A stretch of DNA of 49,355 nt, from assembly GCF_001552175.1 (NCBI RefSeq), contig NZ_BCQR01000085.1, positions 1 to 49,355 of the forward strand, read 5' to 3'. Made by a program: the position numbers and the translations under genes. The notes beneath the pieces were generated by a model that ran no database searches, was not told where the DNA came from, and saw only the letters and a program-made list of their open reading frames with translations. The DNA is from Actinomadura kijaniata NBRC 14229. GTDB lineage: Bacteria > Actinomycetota > Actinomycetes > Streptosporangiales > Streptosporangiaceae. This document shows, piece after piece, positions 7,709 through 15,784 of the stretch (position 1 is its first letter; each line of letters starts with the position of its first letter).

Positions 7709-8451
7709 GGGCGCACCAGCACCTCGATCCCGTCCAGCAGGCGTTCCATCCCGAACATGAACTCCCAGTCGGGGTCGTCCTCCTCCTCGAACACCCCGGA
7801 CCTGGCCGCGCGGTACAGCTCGGGGAAGCGGTGCTCGTCGAGCACCTCCAGCAGCATCGGCCCGTACCCCGTCAGCGCGTCCGACGGGTCGTTGCCGGTG
7901 CGTTCGAACGCGGCGGCCAGGTCCGCGGCCAGCAGGGCCTCGCTGCGCACGAAGCCGCTGACCAGCACCAGGATGGAGAGCTTGGTGCCGTCGTCCAGGC
8001 CGGTGCCGCGCAGGCAGCGCAGCCCGGTCTCCATCCAGGCCACCGAGTGGGGCATCACCGGCGGGCCGTTGACCGGGACGCGCAGCGCCCAGGTGTGGCG
8101 CCGCACGACGGCACGCATCCGGCCCGCCCACCACAGCAGCCCCTCCCGCCATCCCGTCCCGGGGGCGGGCGGCTCGGGCGGCGGGCCGAACAGCGTGTCC
8201 TGCATGATCGTCAGCAGGTCGGCCTTGGCGGGCACGTAGCGGTACAGCGCCATCGTGGAGACCCCGACCTCGGCGGCGACCCGGCTCATCGACACCGCCT
8301 CCAGCCCCTCGGCCTCGCCCACCCGGATCGCCGCCTCGACGATCCGCTCCAGCGTCAGCGCCCGCCGAGGGCCCTTGGCGGGGCGTTCCCGCCGCCCCCA
8401 GGCGAGCTCCACGCTCGCGGGCAGTTGCTGCCTGTGCTCTGCGCTCTTCAC
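7669..8451 (-). CDS. TetR-family repressor, probably of the adjacent ABC exporter
   Basis: 260 residues from GTG 8451. The helix-turn-helix spans about 30-85, with ALTLERIVEAAIRVGEAEGLEA and VAAEVGVSTMALYRYVPAKADLL, the signature of TetR proteins carrying the TetR_C_1 ligand domain, a group common next to DrrAB-type exporters. The rest is helical, with an acidic patch FEEEDDPDWEF near the C-terminus. It is divergent from the ABC ATPase, and a 38-bp palindrome lies between the two starts, so autoregulation and repression of the exporter are likely. The last 40 bp overlap the SDR gene on the other strand. Confidence 0.85.
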   Translation of the reverse strand: MKSAEHRQQLPASVELAWGRRERPAKGPRRALTLERIVEAAIRVGEAEGLEAVSMSRVAAEVGVSTMALYRYVPAKADLLTIMQDTLFGPPPEPPAPGTGWREGLLWWAGRMRAVVRRHTWALRVPVNGPPVMPHSVAWMETGLRCLRGTGLDDGTKLSILVLVSGFVRSEALLAADLAAAFERTGNDPSDALTGYGPMLLEVLDEHRFPELYRAARSGVFEEEDDPDWEFMFGMERLLDGIEVLVRPQCTENPPSTNSD

Positions 8452-8488
8452 GTTCCGAAGCCTAGGGCGTTGACGCCGGCATCCCTTC

Positions 8489-8526
8489 TGTGTATACCCT
8501 ACGCAGTAATGCGTATGGCATACACA
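8489..8526. promoter_or_regulatory. Large palindromic operator between TetR and ABC exporter
   Basis: TGTGTATACCCTACGCA (8489-8505) and TGCGTATGGCATACACA (8510-8526) are inverted copies matching at 15 of 17 positions with a GTAA spacer. The element is AT-richer than its surroundings, lies 38 bp upstream of the TetR start and 32 bp upstream of the ATPase start, and probably overlaps both promoters. A TetR dimer pair is the natural ligand. Confidence 0.75.
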
Positions 8527-8557
8527 GTAAGTGTTTCGAGGATCCCCGGGAGGGGCC

Positions 8558-9508
8558 GTGCACGATGAACCGGCGATCGAGACGGCCGGACTGAGCAAGT
8601 CCTACGGCAGGGTCACCGTCCTGAAGGGCATCGACCTGCGGGTGGCCAGGGGCGAGGTCCTCGCGCTGCTCGGCCCCAACGGGGCGGGCAAGACCACCAC
8701 CGTCCGCATCCTGGCGACGCTGACCCGGCCGGACGGCGGCACCGCCCGGATCGCCGGGCACGACGTGGTGGCCGACGCCCGCCGCGTGCGGCGCGTCATC
8801 AGCCTCACCGGCCAGTACGCGGCCGTCGACGAGAACCAGACCGGCGCCGAGAACCTGCGCATGATGGCCCGGCTGCGCCGGCTGTCCCGCCCGCAGGCCC
8901 GCCGCCGCGCCGCCGAACTGCTGGAGCGCTTCGACCTGGCCGACGCCGCCGACCGGCGCGTCGCCACCTACTCCGGCGGCATGCGCCGCCGCCTGGACCT
9001 GGCGTGCGGGCTGGTCACCGACCCCGAGGTGGTGTTCCTGGACGAGCCCACCACCGGCCTGGACCCGCGCAGCCGGCAGGCGATGTGGCGGGTGGTCGGC
9101 GAACTGACCGCCACCGGCGTGACGGTCCTGCTGACCACCCAGTACCTGGAGGAGGCCGATCGGCTCGCCGACCGCATCGCCTTGCTGGACGGTGGCCGCG
9201 TCGTCGCCGAGGGCACCGCCGCCGAGCTCAAGGACCGCGTCGCCGCCGCCCAGCTGACCATGGTCCTCACCAGCACCGACGCGTTCGAGGCGGCGCTGCA
9301 CGCGCTCGGGGGCCGGGTGACGCAGCTGGACTCGGCCCGCCGTTCCCTCGCCGTCGCCACCGACGGATCGGCCGCGCACGTGCGCTCCCTGCTGGACGAG
9401 ATCGACCCCGGACGCACCGCGGTCGAGTCGTTCGCCGTCCGCGAGGCCACCCTCGACGACGTCTTCCTGACCCTGACCGGCACGACCAAGGAGGCCGCCG
9501 GTGTCTGA
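8558..9508 (+). CDS. DrrA-like ABC transporter ATPase
   Basis: 316 residues from GTG 8558, preceded by GGGAGGGG. Walker A GPNGAGKTT is at 39-47; the Q-loop region contains GQYAAVDE, a typical DrrA feature; the signature is YSGGMRRRLDLA; Walker B and D-loop are VVFLDEPTTGLD; the switch His is replaced by Gln in LLTTQYLEEAD, also usual in this subfamily. The C-terminal region (about 220-316) ends with the ATLDDVFLTLTG motif of the DrrA family. It powers drug or lipid export with the permease encoded next, whose start overlaps its 3' end by 8 bp. Confidence 0.93.
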   Translation: MHDEPAIETAGLSKSYGRVTVLKGIDLRVARGEVLALLGPNGAGKTTTVRILATLTRPDGGTARIAGHDVVADARRVRRVISLTGQYAAVDENQTGAENLRMMARLRRLSRPQARRRAAELLERFDLADAADRRVATYSGGMRRRLDLACGLVTDPEVVFLDEPTTGLDPRSRQAMWRVVGELTATGVTVLLTTQYLEEADRLADRIALLDGGRVVAEGTAAELKDRVAAAQLTMVLTSTDAFEAALHALGGRVTQLDSARRSLAVATDGSAAHVRSLLDEIDPGRTAVESFAVREATLDDVFLTLTGTTKEAAGV

Positions 9509-10253
9509 CCTTCTCGCCTGGCCGGTGCTGGCCGGCCGCGGCCTGCGCCTGAGCATGCGCAACCTGGAAGCGCTGCTGATCTCGCTCATGCTGCCGGTGC
9601 TGCTGATGCTGCTGTTCGTCTACATCTTCGGCGGCGCCATCCGCACCGACACCGACTACGTCACCTACGCCGTCCCCGGCGTCCTGCTGCTGTGCTGCTC
9701 CTACGGGGCCTCGCTCACCGCCGTCGGCGTCGCCGAGGACATGACCCAGGGCGTGGTGGACCGCTTCCGGTCCATGGACGTCGGCGGCCCGGCGCTGCTG
9801 GCCGCGCACGTCACCGCCAGCACCCTGCGCAACCTGCTGTCCACCGCCATGGTGATGGCCGTGGCCCTGCTGATCGGGTTCCGCCCCGACGCGGGCCCGC
9901 TGGGATGGCTGGCGGGCCTCGGCGTGCTGGTGGCCTTCATCGTGGCGATGTCGGCGGTGTCGGCCGCGGTGGGCCTGGTGGCCAAGACGACGGAGGCGGC
10001 CAGCGGCTTCACCTTCTTCGTGCTGTTCCTGCCCTACCCCAGCAGCGCGTTCGTGCCGGTCGACACGATGCCGGGCTGGCTGCACGGCTTCGCCGAGCAC
10101 CAGCCCGCCACCCCGATCATCGAGAGCGTGCGCGGCCTGCTGCTGGACCAGCCGGTCGGCGACCGCCCCTGGACCGCCCTGGCCTGGTGCGGAGTCCTGC
10201 TGCTGGCCTCGGTGGCACTGTCGGGACCGCTGTTCCGGCGGCGCACCCGGTGA
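9501..10253 (+). CDS. DrrB-like ABC-2 permease
   Basis: 250 residues with six predicted membrane helices of the ABC-2 type. MLLFVYIFGGAI and the conserved cytoplasmic motif EDMTQGVVDRFRSMDV are typical of DrrB permeases, as is PSSAFVPVDTMPGWLHGFAEHQPATPIIESVRGLL near the end. The start overlaps the ATPase gene by 8 bp, so both subunits form one operon. The cargo is unknown; this family handles hydrophobic drugs and lipids. Expression is presumably controlled by the TetR protein and palindrome upstream. Confidence 0.92.
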   Translation: MSDLLAWPVLAGRGLRLSMRNLEALLISLMLPVLLMLLFVYIFGGAIRTDTDYVTYAVPGVLLLCCSYGASLTAVGVAEDMTQGVVDRFRSMDVGGPALLAAHVTASTLRNLLSTAMVMAVALLIGFRPDAGPLGWLAGLGVLVAFIVAMSAVSAAVGLVAKTTEAASGFTFFVLFLPYPSSAFVPVDTMPGWLHGFAEHQPATPIIESVRGLLLDQPVGDRPWTALAWCGVLLLASVALSGPLFRRRTR

Positions 10254-10271
10254 CGGGAACATCAACAAACC

Positions 10272-10298
10272 GTGACCGGGGGGCGGACGCCCGGTTAC
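10272..10298 (+). terminator. Hairpin after the ABC operon
   Basis: GTGACCGGG (10272-10280) can pair with CCCGGTTAC (10290-10298) with one wobble, and GGGCG/CGCCC offers an inner alternative register. It starts 19 bp after the permease stop and before the regulator gene at 10356. There is no T run. Confidence 0.45.
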
Positions 10299-10355
10299 CA
10301 TGAGCGCCACGACGACGCAGGTCCCGGCCGGCCGGGACTGAGCACCGAGGTGGCC

Positions 10356-12668
10356 GTGTCTAGTCTGGCAGCAGCGCGCCGGCCCGGGAACCTGCCCGCC
10401 GACGTGACGACGTTCGTGGGCCGCGGAGCCGAGCTCGCCCTGGTCCGGCAGGCCCTGTCCCGGGCCCGGCTGGTCACCCTCACCGGGGTGGGCGGCGTCG
10501 GCAAGACCCGCCTGGGGCTGCGGGTCGCCGAGGAGGCGCGCCCCTCGTTCCCCGACGGCGTGTGGCTGGTGGAGCTGTCCTCGCTGCACGACCCGACCCT
10601 GCTGGCCGACCGGGTGTGCCGGGCGCTGCGGCTCCAGGACCAGTCGGCCAGGTCCCAGCTGGAGGTCCTGGCCGACTACCTGGCCGACCAGCGGGCGCTG
10701 CTGCTGCTGGACACCTGCGAGCACCTGGTCGACGCCTGCACCCTGCTGGCCGAGACACTGCTGCGGGCCGCCCCGCGGCTATGCGTGCTGACCACCACCC
10801 GCCAGCCGCTCGGCATCCCCGGCGAGCACGTGATCCCCGTCCCGCCGCTGGCGTCGCCGCCGCCCCGCGGGCCCGACCCGGCCGAGCCGTGGCAGGACGC
10901 GCTGCTGCTGTTCGCCGACCGCGCGGCCGCCGCCGACCCGACGTTCTCGCTGTCGGAGGGCAACCTGGAGGCCGCCTCCCAGCTGTGCCGCCGCCTGGAC
11001 GGCATCCCCCTGGCGATCGAGCTGGCGGCGGTGCAGCTGCGCGTGCTGTCGGTCGCCCAGCTCGCCGCCCGGCTGGACGACCGGTTCCGCATCCTGGGCA
11101 GGCGCGCCCGCATCAGCGACCAGCGGCACCACACCCTGCAGTCGGCCATCGAGTGGAGCCACGAGCTGTGCACCGGCGCCGAACGGCTGCTGTGGGCGCG
11201 GCTCAGCGTGTTCGCCGGGGACTTCGACCTGGAGTCCGCCGAGGACGTCTGCGCCGGGGACGAGCTCACCGACGTCCTGGAACCGCTCATCGGGCTGGTG
11301 GACAAGTCCATCGTCCTGCGCCGCGACACCTCCGACGGCGTGCGGTTCGCGATGCTGGACACGCTGCGCGAGTACGGGCGCGACCGGCTGCGCGCCGCCG
11401 GTCAGGAGACCGCGCTGCTGCACCGCCACCGCGACCACTGCCTGGACCTGGCCCGCCGCTGCAACGCCGGCTGGGGCGGACGCGACCAGCTCGACTGGTG
11501 CGGGCGGCTGCACCCCCACTACGCCGACATCGCCGCCGCCCTGACCCGCTGCGCGACCGACCCGGCCCAGCACCGGGCGGGCCTGACGCTCGCGGCCGAG
11601 CTGGGCTTCTACTGGATGGCCAGCGGCCACCTCAAGCAGGGCTGCCACTTCCTGGGCCGCCTGCTGGAGCTGTGCCCCGACCCGACCCCCGAACGGGCCT
11701 GGGCGCTGTGGGTCCGCGGCTGGATGGCCGTCCCCCAGGGCGACTTCGCCCGCGCCGAGCGGCACGCCGCCGAGGCCCGGGAGATCGCCGAGGCCCTCGG
11801 CCTGGCCGCCACCCGCGCCTACGCCGTCTACACCCTCGCCACCGCCGCGATCATGAGCGGTGACCTGGACCGCGGCATCGCGCTGTGCCGGGAGGCGATC
11901 GACGCCCACCGCGCGGCGGGCGACACCGGCGTCGGGCAGACCCTCGCCCGCACCAGCCTGGCCCTGGGCCTGCTGCACCAGGGCCACCCCGACCGGGCCG
12001 TGACGGAGCTGGCGGCCGCCCGGCGGCCCTGCGAGGCGCTCGGCGAGATGTGGGCGCGCTCGTTCTGCGACCTCATCCGCAGCATGGCCGAGCAGAGCCG
12101 CGGCGACGTCCCCGCGACGGTGCGGTACGCCCGCGCCGCGCTGGAGGTCAAACACCGGCTGGGCGACCAGCCCGGCACCGCCGCCGCGCTGGACGTGCTG
12201 GCGGGCGCGGCCATGGCGGACGGCGACGGCGAACGCGCGGCCCGGCTACTGGGCGCCGCCCAGGGCTGCTGGACGCGTGCCGGAGCCGCGCAGGCCGCCG
12301 GCGCCCCCGCGCTGCTGGCCGCCCGCGACGCCTGCGAGGAGGCCGCCCTCGCGCTGGTCGGGGAGGAACGCTACGACGCGGCGTTCCAGGACGGCCTGCG
12401 CGCCCCGATCGCCGACGCCGTCGGCTACGCCCTCGACCAGACCGCCGCGCTCGCCCCGTCCCGCGGCGAGCCCTGCGGCGGCTCGCCGTTGAGCCCGCGC
12501 GAACGGCAGGTCGCCGAACTGGTCGCCCAGGGCATGTCCAACCGGGAGATCGCCGAACGGCTCGTCATCTCCCGCCGCACCGCCGACTCCCACATCGAGC
12601 ACATCCTGGGCAAGCTCGGCTTCAACTCCCGCACCCAGATCGCGGTCTGGATGACGCGGCGCTCCTGA
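10356..12668 (+). CDS. LuxR-family ATPase regulator (NB-ARC/TPR-like, C-terminal HTH)
   Basis: 770 residues from GTG 10356, with GAGG five bases upstream. The order is: short N-terminus with FVGR; P-loop GVGGVGKT at 44-51; Walker B-like ALLLLDTCEHL; the LTTTRQPLGIPGEHV and LDGIPLAIELAA motifs of AfsR-type STAND ATPases; a helical TPR-like region (about 400-690); and a LuxR helix-turn-helix in the last 60 residues (LSPRERQVAELVAQGMSNREIAERL, then SRRTADSHIEHIL). It is thus a signal-sensing transcription activator with the DNA-binding domain at the C-terminus, unlike the SARP gene at 22-25 kb, which has it at the N-terminus. The effector and targets are unknown. It follows the ABC operon on the same strand but behind a hairpin. 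Confidence 0.88.
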   Translation: MSSLAAARRPGNLPADVTTFVGRGAELALVRQALSRARLVTLTGVGGVGKTRLGLRVAEEARPSFPDGVWLVELSSLHDPTLLADRVCRALRLQDQSARSQLEVLADYLADQRALLLLDTCEHLVDACTLLAETLLRAAPRLCVLTTTRQPLGIPGEHVIPVPPLASPPPRGPDPAEPWQDALLLFADRAAAADPTFSLSEGNLEAASQLCRRLDGIPLAIELAAVQLRVLSVAQLAARLDDRFRILGRRARISDQRHHTLQSAIEWSHELCTGAERLLWARLSVFAGDFDLESAEDVCAGDELTDVLEPLIGLVDKSIVLRRDTSDGVRFAMLDTLREYGRDRLRAAGQETALLHRHRDHCLDLARRCNAGWGGRDQLDWCGRLHPHYADIAAALTRCATDPAQHRAGLTLAAELGFYWMASGHLKQGCHFLGRLLELCPDPTPERAWALWVRGWMAVPQGDFARAERHAAEAREIAEALGLAATRAYAVYTLATAAIMSGDLDRGIALCREAIDAHRAAGDTGVGQTLARTSLALGLLHQGHPDRAVTELAAARRPCEALGEMWARSFCDLIRSMAEQSRGDVPATVRYARAALEVKHRLGDQPGTAAALDVLAGAAMADGDGERAARLLGAAQGCWTRAGAAQAAGAPALLAARDACEEAALALVGEERYDAAFQDGLRAPIADAVGYALDQTAALAPSRGEPCGGSPLSPRERQVAELVAQGMSNREIAERLVISRRTADSHIEHILGKLGFNSRTQIAVWMTRRS

Positions 12669-12674
12669 GCCCGG

Positions 12675-13751
12675 TCACTCGTACTCGGTGCCGCCCTTGC
12701 GCGTCAGGTAGGCGGGCGAGACGAACTTGCCGATCGCCCGGCCGCCGGTGACGGGGCTGTACCGCTCGACGGCGGGGCGCACGACCAGCCCCTCCCGCAG
12801 GTGGGCGCCCGACCCCGAGACGGTCTCCCGCCCCGAGGCCAGCTCCATCAGCGCGTCGGTGTCGAACGGCCCCTCGTACAGCCGGGGAACGGCGGGCAGC
12901 CCCACCTCCCCCAGCAGCCGGGCCGTCTCGTCCGCGTCCAGCCAGCGGACCGAGCCGCCGTCGGCCGACACCGCCACGTCGAACACCGCGTAGCCGGGCC
13001 GGTCGCTCTTGCCGTCGGCGCCGTAGGCCAGGTCCTGCACCCCGCGCCCGTAGACCTCGCCGAACACCGCCACCCGGTCGACGTCCAGCAGCGCGGCGAT
13101 GCGCTGGGCGGCCTCGGGAACGCCGTGGGTCTCCACGGCCCGCCAGTACAGGTTCGACGGGTCCCGCCGGATCGCCATGCGCTTGGCGCTGAAGCCCTTG
13201 GAGGACACGAACTCCTCCCCGCCCGCCAGGGTGAACGCGCACGCCGTTCCGTGGATCTTCTCGGTGGCCACCACCGGCTCTCCGGCCTCGAACAGCGCCG
13301 GATACCGCTTGACGTCCTCGATCTCGATCCACGGCACCAGGTCCGGGGCCGCGATCACCTCGCCGGCCATGTGCACCGGGATCGGCGGCACCCACTTGGT
13401 GACCCCGAGCTCACCGGCGAAGTCGCGGCCCTCGGCGTGCGCGGCGGCCAGGTCGACGTCCCGCACCGCCGCGGGCACGCAGACGATCCCCTGCGACAGC
13501 TCACCGCGCAGCCGCACCGCCTTGACGCGGTTGCGGCCCGACCCGGCGAGCCTGCCGGTCAGCCCCAGCTCCGCGATCAGGTCGTCGGGCAGCAACGCCC
13601 CCTCGGGGATGTACAGCGCCCAGTCGCCGGTGCGGTACTGACCCTTGGCGACGACGGCCCGGTACAGCCCGACCTGGGCGAGTTCGAGGGCGTCGGCGTT
13701 GTCGTGGGGGTGAATGGTCAGTCGTTCCGCGGTGACGCGCAGTGTGGACAC
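12675..13751 (-). CDS. RNA ligase, DRB0094 (DraRnl-like) family
   Basis: 358 residues from GTG 13751, preceded by GGAAGGGAA. The N-terminal part (about 1-110) is an OB-fold-like domain starting STLRVTAERLTIHPH, which marks the Deinococcus DRB0094 RNA ligase family. The nucleotidyltransferase domain follows: motif I is K165-I-H-G168 (EKIHGTACAF), with Lys165 as the expected AMP acceptor; FGEVYGRGVQDL fits motifs III/IIIa; EGLVVRP is motif IV; AIGKFVSPAYLTRK supplies the motif V lysine. All catalytic elements look intact. The family seals 3'-OH/5'-phosphate nicks with an RNA strand; the cellular role is not established. It lies downstream of the pterin dehydratase with a possible hairpin between. 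Confidence 0.85.
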   Translation of the reverse strand: MSTLRVTAERLTIHPHDNADALELAQVGLYRAVVAKGQYRTGDWALYIPEGALLPDDLIAELGLTGRLAGSGRNRVKAVRLRGELSQGIVCVPAAVRDVDLAAAHAEGRDFAGELGVTKWVPPIPVHMAGEVIAAPDLVPWIEIEDVKRYPALFEAGEPVVATEKIHGTACAFTLAGGEEFVSSKGFSAKRMAIRRDPSNLYWRAVETHGVPEAAQRIAALLDVDRVAVFGEVYGRGVQDLAYGADGKSDRPGYAVFDVAVSADGGSVRWLDADETARLLGEVGLPAVPRLYEGPFDTDALMELASGRETVSGSGAHLREGLVVRPAVERYSPVTGGRAIGKFVSPAYLTRKGGTEYE

Positions 13752-13810
13752 GTCGGTTCCCTTCCATGGGGCTCTGCCGTCCTCGTGCAGGTTGGCAGGG
13801 CTCCCACGGA

Positions 13811-13833
13811 GCGGGCAACGCGTTTTGTCCCGC
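13811..13833 (-). terminator. Possible hairpin between pterin dehydratase and RNA ligase genes
   Basis: GCGGGCAA (13811-13818) pairs with TTG-CCCGC (13825-13833) with one bulged base. It lies just after the dehydratase stop on the minus strand. The stem is short and could equally be an RNA leader element of the ligase gene. Confidence 0.35.
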
Positions 13834-13848
13834 GTCACCCCTCCCGCG

Positions 13849-14148
13849 TCACTTCGCGCCGTGCTCGGCGGCCAGCCGGTCGATCGTCGCGGCCAGGTCG
13901 AAGTCCTTGCCGGTCAGTCCCCCGGCGCTGTGCGTGGACAGCGCGAAGGCGACCGTCGTCCAGCGGATGTCGATGTCGGGGTGGTGGTCGGCGTCCTCGG
14001 CGGCCCGCGCCACGGCGTTGACCAGGTCGATCCCGGCCATGAACGAGGGCGCCCCGAACGCCCTGCGGATCTCGTCGCCCTCCCGGCTCCAGCCGTTCAG
14101 CCCGCCCAGGCGTTCGGTGATGGCGGCGTCGTCGAGCAGTGCGGTCAT
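13849..14148 (-). CDS. Pterin-4a-carbinolamine dehydratase (PCD/DCoH family)
   Basis: 99 residues, the normal size of this family. The active-site motif is DHHP at 54-57 in ARAAEDADHHPDIDIRW, followed by LSTHSAGGLTGKDFDLA, which carries the third His. The enzyme dehydrates 4a-hydroxytetrahydrobiopterin during pterin recycling; in bacteria without aromatic hydroxylases its role is unclear, and no hydroxylase gene is seen here. The ATG at 14148 has GGAGG upstream and follows the kinase stop by 34 bases, so it may be cotranscribed with the kinase. A longer start at 14190 would overlap the kinase gene and is not needed. Confidence 0.9.
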   Translation of the reverse strand: MTALLDDAAITERLGGLNGWSREGDEIRRAFGAPSFMAGIDLVNAVARAAEDADHHPDIDIRWTTVAFALSTHSAGGLTGKDFDLAATIDRLAAEHGAK

Positions 14149-14182
14149 CGTCGTCCTCCCCGTGTTCGGTTCGCTCCGTTCC

Positions 14183-15682
14183 CTACCCACCGTGCCGCCG
14201 TCCCGGCCTGGCCCGGAGCAGGTCGTCGACGATCCAGTGCTGGAGCTCGGCGTCGCCGAGCCCCTCGGCGACGCGCAGCGCCTCCGTCAGGAACGCCTCG
14301 GCGCGCTCGTGCCGGCGCTGCTCGACCGCGCAGGTCCCGAGCCCGTGCAGCGCGTGCGCCAGGTCCTCGGTCCTGCCGGTCACCGCCGACAGCCGGCGCA
14401 GCCGGTCGTACATCCACTCGGCCTGCGGGAAGTCACGGCGGCTCTCGGCCATGACCGCCAGCTCGAACACGCACGACGACTCCAGCGTCGGGTCGCCGGT
14501 CTCCAGGGCGATCGTGATGGCGTGCCGGAGGGCGTGGTCGGCGCGGGCGTGGTCCTTGTAGGCGGCCGCGCAGACGCCCAGGCCGTACAGGCACCAGCCC
14601 TCGGTGGGACGGCGGCCGACCTCGGCGGCCAGGGCGCGGCCCTGCTCGAAGTTGGCCCAGGCGTTGTGGTGGTCGTCCTTGGCCACCAGCGCCTCGCCCA
14701 GGGCGCGCAGCCCCTCGGCGATCTCGGCGCGGTCCTCGGTCGCCACGGCCGCGCGCCACAGTTCCGTCGCGGCGGCCACCGCGCCGTCGGCGTCATCGCG
14801 TTGCATGGTCTCCCGGAACCGCGCCCGCAACGGCTCCAACGGCGCGGCGGGCCGAGGCGGCGGCGCGGCCGGTGGCGGGGCCAGTGGTGGGGCTGGTGGT
14901 GGGGTCGGTGCGGCGTCGCCGGTCAGCGTGTCGGCCCGCGGCCGCTCGGCGGGGTTCTTGGCCAGGGCCGCCGTCACGGTCCCGAGCAGGTCGGCGGGGA
15001 CGCCGTCCAGGTCGGGTTCCCCGTTCAGCACCCGGTTGAAGACCTCCAGCGTCGTGGCGCCGTGGAAGCAGTGCCGCCCGGTCGCGGCGAACGCGACCGT
15101 CGCGCCCCAGGCGAAGACGTCGGCGGCCGGGCCGGGACGCTGCCCGTCGAAGACCTCCGGAGCGATGTACCCGGGCGTTCCGATCACCCCCTGGGTCATG
15201 CGCGTGGCCTCCGGCGCGACCGCGAGCCCCAGGTCGATCAGGACGGGGCGGCCGTCGGTCATCATCACGTTGCGCGGCGTCAGGTCCCGGTGGACGACGC
15301 CCGCCGCGTGCACGGCCCGCAACGCCTCGGCCAGCCCCCGCGCCACCGCGCGCAGCGCCTCCCCCTCCAGCGGCCCCCGCTCCTCGACGACGCGGTGCAG
15401 CGACAGGCCCTGCACGTACCGGGTGACCAGGTAGGGGGTCTCGCCGGTGAGATCGGCGTCGACGATCTCGGCGACGTTCGGGTGGCGGACCTGCCGCATG
15501 GCCGCCACCTCGCGTTCCATGCGTTCCAGCCCGCGGGACTCCGCCGCGATGTGGGGATGCAGCACCTTGACCGCGACCGTGCGGCCCTCCCCGTCCAACG
15601 CCAGGTGGACCGAGCCCATCCCGCCCGAACCGAGCAGGCGCAACACCTCGTAGGGACCGATCGTCTCCGGCTGCTTCGCCAC
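14183..15682 (-). CDS. Cytosolic Ser/Thr protein kinase with TPR-like C-terminus
   Basis: 499 residues from GTG 15682, with GAAGGGG five bases upstream. A Hanks-type kinase domain covers about 10-265: glycine loop GSGGMGSV at 18-25, Lys39 in VAVKVL, catalytic HRD at 131-133, Asn138, and D150-L-G in place of the usual DFG, followed by GTPGYIAPE. A Pro-rich linker (PTPPPAPPLAPPPAAPPP) then joins about 200 residues of helical repeats that look like TPRs (ALGEALVAKDDHHNAWANFEQG and similar units). No transmembrane helix or PASTA domain is present, unlike PknB. It is probably a cytoplasmic kinase that recruits partners through the repeats. Substrates are unknown. Confidence 0.88.
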   Translation of the reverse strand: MAKQPETIGPYEVLRLLGSGGMGSVHLALDGEGRTVAVKVLHPHIAAESRGLERMEREVAAMRQVRHPNVAEIVDADLTGETPYLVTRYVQGLSLHRVVEERGPLEGEALRAVARGLAEALRAVHAAGVVHRDLTPRNVMMTDGRPVLIDLGLAVAPEATRMTQGVIGTPGYIAPEVFDGQRPGPAADVFAWGATVAFAATGRHCFHGATTLEVFNRVLNGEPDLDGVPADLLGTVTAALAKNPAERPRADTLTGDAAPTPPPAPPLAPPPAAPPPRPAAPLEPLRARFRETMQRDDADGAVAAATELWRAAVATEDRAEIAEGLRALGEALVAKDDHHNAWANFEQGRALAAEVGRRPTEGWCLYGLGVCAAAYKDHARADHALRHAITIALETGDPTLESSCVFELAVMAESRRDFPQAEWMYDRLRRLSAVTGRTEDLAHALHGLGTCAVEQRRHERAEAFLTEALRVAEGLGDAELQHWIVDDLLRARPGRRHGG

Positions 15683-15764
15683 CGTCACCCCTTCACCGCG
15701 TTCCCGGCGGCAGCCTAAGGTCTCCCACCGGGCAGCGGGTAGCGGGGCGTTCCGCCCGCCGCGC

Positions 15765-15778
15765 CCGCGCATGCGCGG
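15765..15778. repeat. Perfect 14-bp palindrome CCGCGCATGCGCGG
   Basis: A perfect self-complementary 14-mer lies just after the TetR stop (15785) and about 85 bp upstream of the kinase start, both on the minus strand. It could be part of a terminator for the TetR gene or a protein site for the kinase promoter. The sequence alone does not decide. Confidence 0.35.
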
Positions 15779-15784
15779 ATGCCG

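Noticed and set aside
13752..13838. Upstream extension of the RNA ligase to 13838
   Set aside because: The extra 29 residues do not look like the family N-terminus, and GTG 13751 has a good ribosome binding site and starts exactly at the OB-fold.
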